5,170 nt of DNA, from contig SKIG01000035.1 of NCBI GenBank assembly GCA_007116535.1, forward strand, positions 1-5,170. Reading direction: 5' to 3'. The position numbers and the translations under genes were made by a program. Source of the DNA: Psychroflexus sp. Its GTDB lineage: Bacteria; Bacteroidota; Bacteroidia; Flavobacteriales; Flavobacteriaceae. The notes below the pieces were generated by a model. The model saw only the letters and a list, made by a program, of their open reading frames with translations. It ran no database searches and was not told where the DNA came from. Position 1 is the first letter of the stretch; each line of letters opens with the position of its first letter. Shown in pieces: positions 1 to 5,170 of this stretch.

Positions 1-465
1 AAGGCATTACCGCGTCTAAATAAAATGCTTCAGGAAAAAGAAATTCACAAAACATATTGGGCGGTAGTCAAAAATCCACCACCGAAAATTGAAGATACAC
101 TAATTCATTACATGCAAAGGAACACAAAGCAAAATAAATCCTACGCATACGCTGAAAACACAAGTAATAGAAAAAAAGCAATACTTCATTATTCAACTAA
201 AGCAAAATTGACCAACTACACGTTGTTGGAAATTGAACTTGAGACAGGTAGACACCATCAAATAAGAAGTCAATTAGCTAGCATTGGATGCCCAATAAAA
301 GGCGACTTGAAGTATGGTTTCAACAGAAGTAACCAAGATGCAAGTATTCACCTTCACGCACTAAAAATAAAGTTTGAACATCCGGTAAAAAAAGAAAGTA
401 TTGAGCTTATAGCTCCTCTTCCTAACGAAGATAATCTATGGCGTGAAATTGAACGTTTGGGATAA
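1..465 (+). CDS. RluA-family RNA pseudouridine synthase, C-terminal part (5' end outside window)
   Basis: This enzyme family isomerises specific uridines in rRNA or tRNA to pseudouridine in the cytoplasm. The reading frame is open from base 1, and the eight residues before the first ATG (position 25) read KALPRLNK, which continues smoothly into the family-typical stretch QEKEIHKTYWAVV, so that ATG is internal. The 154 visible residues hold the C-terminal half of the catalytic domain. The conserved motif TGRHHQIR is at 244-267, followed by GCPIKGDLKYG, the usual family motif with its conserved arginine and glycines. The catalytic-aspartate motif (HRLD type) must lie upstream, beyond the left edge. 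A total length near 230 residues, without an S4 domain, would fit the short RluA-like members, but this cannot be seen here. The target uridine cannot be told from this part. The stop at 463-465 lies 12 bases from the stop of the convergent receptor gene. The family call is very secure; the subfamily is open. Confidence 0.93.
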   Translation, partial: KALPRLNKMLQEKEIHKTYWAVVKNPPPKIEDTLIHYMQRNTKQNKSYAYAENTSNRKKAILHYSTKAKLTNYTLLEIELETGRHHQIRSQLASIGCPIKGDLKYGFNRSNQDASIHLHALKIKFEHPVKKESIELIAPLPNEDNLWREIERLG

Positions 466-477
466 AATTTATTTCTA

Positions 478-3246
478 TTAAAACCTACTTCTTCTGTATC
501 CTCCACGTCTTCTACCTTCGCTAGGTTTTGCTCCTCCAAAATTACTCAATTTAAAAGTGAAGCTAAACATCACATACCTCGTTAAAATCAGTTGGTTCGT
601 ATCCTGAATGAAGTCGTCTCCTGTGGTTCTTCGTGTAGCAATATTTTGATTAAATAAATCGAAAACTTTCACTTTAAAAGTAGCTTGATCTTTCAAAAAA
701 GTGTAACCAATACTAACATTGTACAACAAAGAAGTACTGTCGAAAGCATCGGAAACATTTCCAAATCTAAAGTAAGAAATATCGTTTCCAAACACTATCC
801 CTTTTGGCCAAAATAATGTTGCTTCAAGATATACTTCCGTGTTGGTAAAATTTTCATCTCGATTAGAAAAAATGTCATAAATAGTGTTGTTATAATTCAA
901 TCTTACTCCCGGATTCAACGAAATAAAATCAGGTTTTTCATAGGTAAATGAAGCTCCAGGAGAAACGGTGTATAAATCTGATTTGAACAAAACTTCATTA
1001 CTAAAACCTACATTTCTATTGTAGCGTGTCGACATAGATAAATTATAGCGATAGATATCGGTTCCTTCCGTTTGAAAGCGTTTGTTGTAAAATAAAAATA
1101 AGCTGGCATTGCGAACGCCATCTACATTTGTAAAAGTTGTTGTTCTTACCAAATTTTCATCTGTAGTCAAAAATGGAACTACCTGATTGTCGGTATTAGA
1201 AAAATTACCTGAAATACTGTATCCTGTGCGCGTTCTGTAATTCCAATTATTGAATCTCAATCGAAAAGTTTGTGTAAAGGATGGATTCAAATCAGGATTC
1301 CCCACACGAATATTTAATGGATCGGTAATAATTTCAACAGGTTGTAATTGTTGAATACTTGGAATGCTCGCATTGTTTCTGTACGAAATGCGAAATGATT
1401 TTGAACGCGAAAAATTATATCTTAAAAATGTACTGGCAAACAAATTATTGAAGCTATTGCTAAAACCTCCGCCACCGTTTAAATCTTCTGTTGTAATGCT
1501 CGAATTCAACAAACCAAAACTAGCTCCTGTTCTAACTTTATCTCCTTCAAAGTTTATCCCTACATTTGGTGTATGTATTTGACCTCGAGAACGAAAGGAA
1601 CTACTAAGATGTTCGTTGAAGTCTGTAAAGTTTTGACTAGCATCTTCAAAGTCAAATACTTCTCTTAAGTTTTCGTTTCTGTCGGTTTCAAAACGGTAAG
1701 AAATATCCAAAAACAATTCATCCTTGAGAACACTTCTGTAAGTTGCTGAGGCTGTATACCTATCTGTTTCATCACTTACATTGATAAACTGATTTTGAAC
1801 ATCTACCTCATTAGTAGCTGCAATAATTCGTTCAGAAAAGAAGAAATTTTCATTGTCTCTGCGGTTATTTCGATTAGAAAAGTTCAAACTAACATACGAC
1901 CCCTTTTTGGAAAATCTTCTTGTAAATGTAAGTGTACTTGCAAAATTTGCATTGGTATTTTCCTGTATATTTCTAGTTTCCGCAGAGTTGATTTGGTTTC
2001 CTTGTTCATCTCTTGAAAAAGAAAGGCTTTCAGATTCATTTTCACCTATGTTGAAACTGATATTTGGTTCAAATGAAATACGTGTCATTGAATCAGGCTT
2101 GACTTCAAAGCGAGTAGAAAATCGATGCGAATCGTTTCTAACTCGAGAGGAACTTTCAGATTCTGTAAAGAAACTTCGGTCTGGTAAAATTACTTCTCGT
2201 AGTATTTGCGTTCTGTTTTCGGTGTCTGTTCCACCGTAAAAGTAATCGCCTGTTAAATCGTACATTCCACCATTCCACTCGTTAGTATAATTACCTCCAA
2301 GTGTTTGAGAGGTGGTAATACCGTTGTCGCCACCACCAAAATTAAGCACATTTAGAGAATTACCCGAACGTATGTTGGAACCAAGAGCATCAAAGACTTC
2401 ATCAAAACTAAAGCCTGGACTATTGATATTATTTGCTGCTGCCAAAATACTAAAGCGCCTATCTCCTTTAAATGAATTGAAAATTCCGCTAGACTCATAC
2501 CGATCATCGGTTCCTACGCCTGCTGTCGCACGAGAAAAGTAGCCTTTATTTTTATCCTCTTGAATGGTTACATTTATTGTTTTATTTTCTGAATCTCCTG
2601 CTTTTCCTGTAAATTCCTCTTCTCTCGTTTTTGTGTCAACTACTTGAATTTTATCAATAATTTCCTTGGGTAAATTTTTTGTAGCAATCTTGGGGTCGTC
2701 ACCAAAAAACTCTTTCCCGTTGACGAGAATTCGATTTACAGGTTGGCCATTAATAGTAATATTTCCTTGTGGATCTACTTCTATTCCGGGTAATTGCTTC
2801 AGGGTCTCTTCTAAGTTAGCATTTTCTCTAGTATTGAAGGAAGAGGCATTAAATTCTAGCGTATCTCTTTTTAGTGTAATAGGAGACCTAATTGATTTAA
2901 TAACGACTTCACTTAACTGATTATCGTCTTCTTCCATCAGGATGGTACCTAAATCAATTGGCGAATCAGCTATTTTGATAGTTTGAGAAATTGTTTTTAA
3001 ACCCGTAAATGAAATAAAAAAATTAAGTTCCTCCTCTCTTGTTCTACCATCCAACAAAAACTCTCCGTTTTGGTCTGATATAGTGTAATTCAAAAGCAAT
3101 GAGTCTTTTGTTCTCTCGGTATATATTGTCGCAGATTGAAGGGGTTCGTTTGTAAGTTTGTCGATTATTTTTCCTTTTACAGAATAATCTTGTGAAAAAA
3201 TATTGGTGCATAAAAGCAAAAACAGAATTTTAAGGAAAAACTTCAT
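478..3246 (-). CDS. TonB-dependent receptor / outer membrane beta-barrel protein with carboxypeptidase-regulatory-like N-terminal domain
   Basis: A complete 922-residue outer membrane protein, probably a TonB-driven importer of an unknown substrate. Residues 1-18 form a signal peptide (MKFFLK basic end, LLFLLL-type core, likely cut after S18 before QDYSVKG). Residues about 21-105 match a CarboxypepD_reg-like beta-sandwich (VKGKIID, NEPLQSATIY, DQNGEF). LSEVVIKS at 111-118 leads into the plug. Residues 145-204 hold the very typical block with LKQLPGIEV, GNITINGQPV, ILVNGKEFFGDDP and ATKNLPKEIIDKIQVVD. The rest, to about residue 903, is rich in alternating aromatic/polar strands, as in the outer-membrane beta-barrel family of Bacteroidota TonB receptors. 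A 19-residue Arg/Gly-rich tail ends in Phe. The ATG at 3246 is chosen because the signal peptide follows at once. No ribosome-binding sequence is seen, as is usual in this phylum. There is no SusD-like lipoprotein beside it, so a glycan SusCD role is not supported. The gene is probably monocistronic: convergent to its left neighbour, divergent from its right. Confidence 0.93.
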   Translation of the reverse strand: MKFFLKILFLLLCTNIFSQDYSVKGKIIDKLTNEPLQSATIYTERTKDSLLLNYTISDQNGEFLLDGRTREEELNFFISFTGLKTISQTIKIADSPIDLGTILMEEDDNQLSEVVIKSIRSPITLKRDTLEFNASSFNTRENANLEETLKQLPGIEVDPQGNITINGQPVNRILVNGKEFFGDDPKIATKNLPKEIIDKIQVVDTKTREEEFTGKAGDSENKTINVTIQEDKNKGYFSRATAGVGTDDRYESSGIFNSFKGDRRFSILAAANNINSPGFSFDEVFDALGSNIRSGNSLNVLNFGGGDNGITTSQTLGGNYTNEWNGGMYDLTGDYFYGGTDTENRTQILREVILPDRSFFTESESSSRVRNDSHRFSTRFEVKPDSMTRISFEPNISFNIGENESESLSFSRDEQGNQINSAETRNIQENTNANFASTLTFTRRFSKKGSYVSLNFSNRNNRRDNENFFFSERIIAATNEVDVQNQFINVSDETDRYTASATYRSVLKDELFLDISYRFETDRNENLREVFDFEDASQNFTDFNEHLSSSFRSRGQIHTPNVGINFEGDKVRTGASFGLLNSSITTEDLNGGGGFSNSFNNLFASTFLRYNFSRSKSFRISYRNNASIPSIQQLQPVEIITDPLNIRVGNPDLNPSFTQTFRLRFNNWNYRTRTGYSISGNFSNTDNQVVPFLTTDENLVRTTTFTNVDGVRNASLFLFYNKRFQTEGTDIYRYNLSMSTRYNRNVGFSNEVLFKSDLYTVSPGASFTYEKPDFISLNPGVRLNYNNTIYDIFSNRDENFTNTEVYLEATLFWPKGIVFGNDISYFRFGNVSDAFDSTSLLYNVSIGYTFLKDQATFKVKVFDLFNQNIATRRTTGDDFIQDTNQLILTRYVMFSFTFKLSNFGGAKPSEGRRRGGYRRSRF

Positions 3247-3252
3247 TAAATA

Positions 3253-3270
3253 GTGATTATTGTGATTGTT
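3253..3270. repeat. Two 9-base tandem direct repeats just upstream of the receptor start
   Basis: On the plus strand GTGATTATT (3253-3261) is followed directly by GTGATTGTT (3262-3270), eight of nine bases identical. Read on the receptor's strand these are two AATCAC units, 9 bases apart, in the untranslated leader only 6 bases before the start codon. They could be a binding site for a repressor or RNA-binding regulator, or chance in A/T-rich DNA. The repeat is plainly visible; its function is inference. Confidence 0.45.
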
Positions 3271-3332
3271 TTTGGTAATAATTCAATACTTTGACAAATA
3301 AGTTTACAATAGGTTTAACGTGAGAATAATGT

Positions 3333-3362
3333 TTTTCTTTTGTCCAGTAAAAAAAAAGAAAA
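3333..3362. repeat. A/T-only inverted repeat (9-base arms)
   Basis: TTTTCTTTT at 3333-3341 is the exact reverse complement of AAAAGAAAA at 3354-3362, with a 12-base loop between. Each arm has a single G or C, so a hairpin would be weak. Because both neighbouring genes point away from here, it is not a terminator for either. It may be a curved or poorly stacked A-tract segment near the receptor promoter, or simply a result of base composition. Confidence 0.3.
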
Positions 3363-3372
3363 TGTCTTCAAT

Positions 3373-3388
3373 AAATCCGGAAATCCGC
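3373..3388. repeat. Two 8-base tandem repeats
   Basis: AAATCCGG (3373-3380) is followed directly by AAATCCGC (3381-3388), seven of eight bases identical. This is the locally most GC-rich spot in an otherwise A/T-rich intergenic region and sits just left of the inverted repeat at 3389-3403. The function is unknown; a protein-binding site is possible but unsupported. Confidence 0.3.
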
Positions 3389-3403
3389 TAATCAAAATGA
3401 TTA
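3389..3403. promoter_or_regulatory. Candidate operator: perfect inverted repeat with 6-base arms
   Basis: TAATCA at 3389-3394 and TGATTA at 3398-3403 are exact reverse complements around a 3-base spacer (AAA), giving a 15-base dyad typical in size for a dimeric regulator. It lies about 145 bases from the receptor start and 150 from the lipoprotein start, and its half-site is shared with the other TGATT copies in this region. It does not match the usual Fur box arrangement. The symmetry is seen directly; operator function is inference. Confidence 0.3.
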
Positions 3404-3419
3404 TTTACTGAATGTTGAT

Positions 3420-3442
3420 TTGATTGTCTTATAAAAAATCAA
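3420..3442. repeat. Inverted repeat TTGATT ... AATCAA
   Basis: TTGATT at 3420-3425 is the reverse complement of AATCAA at 3437-3442, with an 11-base loop. A second TTGATT at 3415-3420 overlaps the first by one base. It uses the same core pentamer as the dyad at 3389-3403. The stem is only 6 A/T-rich pairs, so it is more plausible as paired protein sites than as a stable RNA hairpin. Confidence 0.25.
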
Positions 3443-3481
3443 TGCATTATGAATGAACTTTTCGGGCTAATATTGCTTATT

Positions 3482-3512
3482 TTTGCAAGTGCTTTGAAAT
3501 AAGTTATCATTT
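3482..3512 (+). promoter_or_regulatory. Possible promoter for the lipoprotein gene
   Basis: TTTG at 3482-3485 fits the -33 element of the Bacteroidota primary sigma factor. After a 19-base spacer, TATCATTT at 3505-3512 matches four of the six fixed positions of the -7 element TAnnTTTG. This would place the transcript start near 3519, about 35 bases before the ATG. The spacing is right but the -7 match is imperfect, so this is only a candidate. A second TTTG at 3493-3496 has a still weaker partner downstream. Confidence 0.25.
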
Positions 3513-3553
3513 TAAAAGTTGTAAGTATATAATAAATTTAAATCAACAAACCC

Positions 3554-4123
3554 ATGAAAAAAATATTTTTAGTAGTAAGTCTTTGTATTGCGATGATGAG
3601 TTGCGAAAAAGAATCTCCTTATTTAATCGACAAAAACAAAATCGGAGCGGTAACAGGAAATACAACTATGAGTCAAATTGAATCACTCTTTCCAAATGAC
3701 TCTTTGGTGAAAACTAATTTAAGTAATCGCTTCAACACGAAGAAACAGGATTTAGAGATTTACAACAAAAACCGTGAATTAATCGCAGTTTTAGAACCAA
3801 GAAAAAACGGTGATTCAACATCCACATTCAAGCAAGCTAGGCTAATGGGAGCTGAATTTAAAACAAAAAAAGGACTTGGTCCAAAAGCTACGTTTAAAGA
3901 TATTTATGAAAATTATACTATTTCAAGTATTCAAAATGCAATAAGCAATGTGATTGTAAGTGTTGATGAGCTTGGGATGTATGTTTCTATTAATAAAAAG
4001 CACCTTCCCTCAGAAATAAGGTATGACGTTGATCTTACAATAGAAGCCAATCAAATTCCTGATGATGCTCCGTTCCAATTTTTTTGGTTAAGTTTTGAAG
4101 AAGAGGCAAAAGAAAACAAATAA
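3554..4123 (+). CDS. Small lipoprotein of unknown function
   Basis: A complete 189-residue protein with a lipoprotein signal: basic MKK, a hydrophobic core IFLVVSLCIAM, and a lipobox MMSC with the acylated cysteine most likely C17. Met at -3 is tolerated but not ideal; C11 is a weaker alternative. The residues after C17 (EKES) are charged and could influence surface or periplasmic placement, but this is uncertain. The mature part looks globular: IGAVTGNTTMSQIESLFPNDSLV at about 30-52 is followed by mixed strands and helices, including FKDIYENYTISSIQNAISNVIVSVDE (114-139) and IRYDVDLTIEANQIPDDAPFQFFW (155-178). This resembles conserved hypothetical lipoproteins I recall from Flavobacteriaceae, but I know no function for them. 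There are no transmembrane segments, no catalytic motif, and no cysteines after C17. The ATG at 3554 starts exactly at the signal peptide. It is divergent from the receptor gene; it does not look like SusD, so a receptor partnership is unproven. Confidence 0.85.
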   Translation: MKKIFLVVSLCIAMMSCEKESPYLIDKNKIGAVTGNTTMSQIESLFPNDSLVKTNLSNRFNTKKQDLEIYNKNRELIAVLEPRKNGDSTSTFKQARLMGAEFKTKKGLGPKATFKDIYENYTISSIQNAISNVIVSVDELGMYVSINKKHLPSEIRYDVDLTIEANQIPDDAPFQFFWLSFEEEAKENK

Positions 4124-4180
4124 TAGCGGTAGGTCACTATTGTCCAAATAAAATAAATTAGTCACAAAAGCTCTTAACTG

Positions 4181-5014
4181 TTGAAACTGATAAAAAAATA
4201 CTTACCTAAAATCATTGGATTCCGCCTTAACTCATTGTATCGAATTAACAAAAACAAAGCGGTCAAAAAAACCTATCGTGTTTTTTGTACACCTCGTGGT
4301 GGAAAAGTTTTGCCCAAACATGTCGAGTTCCTTAAAAAATCAAAACACGAGGTTGTCAATTTTCAGCAATACAAGATTCAAACGTATCATTGGAAAGGAA
4401 AGGGGAGAACGGTTTTACTTGTGCATGGATGGGATTCTAATTCCGGGAGGTGGAAAAATTTAGTTAAATTTCTTCAAAAAGAAAACTACAATGTATATGC
4501 TTTTGATGCGCCTGCACAAGGTTATTCTTCAGGAAGATTACTCAATGTGCCTTTGTATGCCAATTGCTTGAAGCAAATGATAGAGTTATACAAACCAAGT
4601 ATTCTTATAGGTCACAGCATGGGTGGATTGAGTATTTTATTCAATGAATTCAAATTTCCAACTCCTCAACTTGAAAAAATTGTTAGTCTTGGCGCTCCTT
4701 CAGAAGTAAAGAAAATTCTTTATGATCTCAAGAAAATACTGGGTTTAAATCAGCGTATCATGAACGATTTAGAGTTGTACTTCCAAGAGAAATTTGGGTA
4801 CACTTTTGATGAATTTTGCGGAGCAGAATTTGCACAGCATATTTCAACACCAAGCTTACTTATTCATGATGCTTACGACAAAGTTGTTCCTATTCAAGAA
4901 GCCTATGATTTGCAAAATGGCCTACAAAATGTAAGCATGATAAAAACAGAAGGTGGCGGACATTCACTCAACAGAGACGATATACATCAAGCAATTATTG
5001 ACTTTATAAACTAA
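4181..5014 (+). CDS. Alpha/beta hydrolase, TTG start
   Basis: A 277-residue single-domain alpha/beta hydrolase, probably a cytoplasmic esterase or lipase-like enzyme; the substrate is unknown. Visible landmarks in order: strand and oxyanion loop TVLLVHGWDSNSGRW (77-91, HGW at 82-84); AFDAPAQGYSSG (107-118); nucleophile elbow GHSMGG (144-149, Ser146); acid loop LLIHDAYDKVVP (226-237, Asp233); and GGGHS (258-262, His261). The Ser-Asp-His triad is therefore complete. There is no signal peptide; the N-terminus (KLIKKYLPKIIGFRLN) is basic and amphipathic. The start is TTG at 4181: an in-frame stop lies at 4175-4177, leaving only CTG (4178) and TTG before the conserved N-terminus, and the first in-frame ATG is residue 133 (4577), far too late. 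It follows the lipoprotein gene by 57 bases without a clear terminator and ends 4 bases before the next gene, suggesting co-transcription with the latter. Confidence 0.9.
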   Translation: MKLIKKYLPKIIGFRLNSLYRINKNKAVKKTYRVFCTPRGGKVLPKHVEFLKKSKHEVVNFQQYKIQTYHWKGKGRTVLLVHGWDSNSGRWKNLVKFLQKENYNVYAFDAPAQGYSSGRLLNVPLYANCLKQMIELYKPSILIGHSMGGLSILFNEFKFPTPQLEKIVSLGAPSEVKKILYDLKKILGLNQRIMNDLELYFQEKFGYTFDEFCGAEFAQHISTPSLLIHDAYDKVVPIQEAYDLQNGLQNVSMIKTEGGGHSLNRDDIHQAIIDFIN

Positions 5015-5018
5015 TTCT

Positions 5019-5170
5019 ATGCAAGAAGACAAACCTGTAAGAATCAATAAATACTTGAGTCAAATTGGCTTTTGTTCACGAAGAAAAGCTGATGAGCTAC
5101 TGCAACAAAACAGAATAACCGTAGACGGAAAAGTACCTGAATTAGGAACTAAAGTTGTTCCTGGAAGCAA
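5019..5170 (+). CDS. rluF: S4-domain 23S rRNA pseudouridine synthase, RluF type (3' end outside window)
   Basis: Only the first 50 codons are visible. They encode an S4 RNA-binding domain: VRINKYLSQIGFCSRRKADELL (residues 7-28), RITVDGKVPELGTKVVPG (32-49). The pattern of RINKYLS, G-CSRR-AD, then the turn around DGK and LGTKV-PG, matches the N-terminus of the RsuA/RluB/RluE/RluF family, and RluF in particular, which converts U2604 of 23S rRNA to pseudouridine in E. coli. RluB is the main alternative. The catalytic domain, with its aspartate, lies to the right of the window. The ATG at 5019 is four bases after the hydrolase stop, with no Shine-Dalgarno sequence, so translation-linked or at least shared transcription with the hydrolase is likely. 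The family call is firm; the RluF assignment is moderately sure. Confidence 0.85.
   Translation, partial: MQEDKPVRINKYLSQIGFCSRRKADELLQQNRITVDGKVPELGTKVVPGS

Larger units (their letters stand above)
3247..3553. promoter_or_regulatory. Divergent intergenic region between the receptor and lipoprotein genes
   Basis: This 307-base, strongly A/T-rich stretch must carry the promoters for both divergent genes. No RNA gene or substantial coding region is visible. It contains eight copies of TGATT or its complement AATCA (at 3254, 3263, 3390, 3398, 3416, 3421, 3437 and 3541), several arranged as direct or inverted repeats that are listed separately. I found no good match to the Bacteroidota promoter (TTTG, then TAnnTTTG) on the minus strand for the receptor; on the plus strand only a partial match exists. 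The role is inferred from position, not from a recognised motif. Confidence 0.7.

Noticed and set aside
466..477. A terminator between the convergent synthase and receptor genes
   Set aside because: The gap is only 12 bases, with no stem visible in it or in the nearby gene ends. Termination must occur elsewhere or within coding sequence.
1853..2239. A 128-codon plus-strand ORF inside the receptor gene
   Set aside because: It lies antisense to a clearly coding region with a convincing protein family match, and its own translation shows no recognisable domain. The other short plus-strand ORFs across 1364-2920 are rejected for the same reason.
478..3246. SusC-type glycan receptor of a polysaccharide utilisation locus
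   Set aside because: No SusD-like gene, glycoside hydrolase or sulfatase is in the window, and the conserved plug block fits the general outer-membrane beta-barrel receptor family better.
3389..3410. Fur box for iron control of the receptor
   Set aside because: The dyad TAATCA-AAA-TGATTA resembles A/T-rich Fur sites in composition only; the half-sites point the wrong way relative to the usual TGATAAT-type arrangement.
3449..3502. A 17-codon ORF, MNELFGLILLIFASALK, upstream of the lipoprotein gene
   Set aside because: It is hydrophobic and starts with ATG, but such short ORFs are common in A/T-rich DNA. It overlaps the candidate promoter and has no supporting signal, so it is not called as a gene.
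4122..4141. Possible terminator hairpin after the lipoprotein gene (AATAG ... CTATT)
   Set aside because: Only five A/T-rich pairs with a 10-base loop, and no T-run follows. It is too weak to call a terminator.
4215..4463. An 82-codon ORF in another frame of the hydrolase gene
   Set aside because: It is a frame shadow of the hydrolase, whose catalytic motifs fix the true frame.

Overview
The window looks like ordinary chromosomal DNA of a low-GC member of the Bacteroidota, most likely of the Flavobacteriia. The evidence is a TonB-dependent receptor with the phylum-typical N-terminal carboxypeptidase-regulatory-like domain and outer-membrane beta-barrel fold, protein sequences of flavobacterial style, strong A/T bias, and no Shine-Dalgarno sequences before the starts. 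I found no mobile element, CRISPR array, tRNA or rRNA, and no convincing undescribed multi-gene system.

Layout from left to right. The 3' two-thirds of an RluA-family pseudouridine synthase gene (+) enters from the left edge and ends at 465. Twelve bases later, converging on it, lies the end of a 922-residue TonB-dependent receptor gene (-, 478-3246), which fills over half the window. A 307-base A/T-rich divergent intergenic region (3247-3553) separates it from a small lipoprotein gene (+, 3554-4123) of unknown function. After 57 bases comes an alpha/beta hydrolase gene (+, 4181-5014) that appears to start at TTG. Four bases after its stop, an S4-domain pseudouridine synthase of the RluF type (+) begins at 5019 and runs off the right edge.

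How the genes relate. Two pseudouridine synthases of different families flank the window. The hydrolase and rluF-like genes are so close that they are probably co-transcribed; the lipoprotein gene may belong to the same transcript. The receptor stands alone: there is no SusD-like partner, transporter or regulator beside it, so its substrate cannot be inferred from context. It is also the only gene here on the minus strand, between plus-strand genes, which fits a separately acquired or separately regulated unit.

The features most worth a second look are the divergent intergenic region, where the pentamer TGATT/AATCA occurs eight times and forms a tandem repeat and an inverted repeat; the TTG start of the hydrolase; and the arginine-rich C-terminal tail of the receptor. 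All are modest observations.
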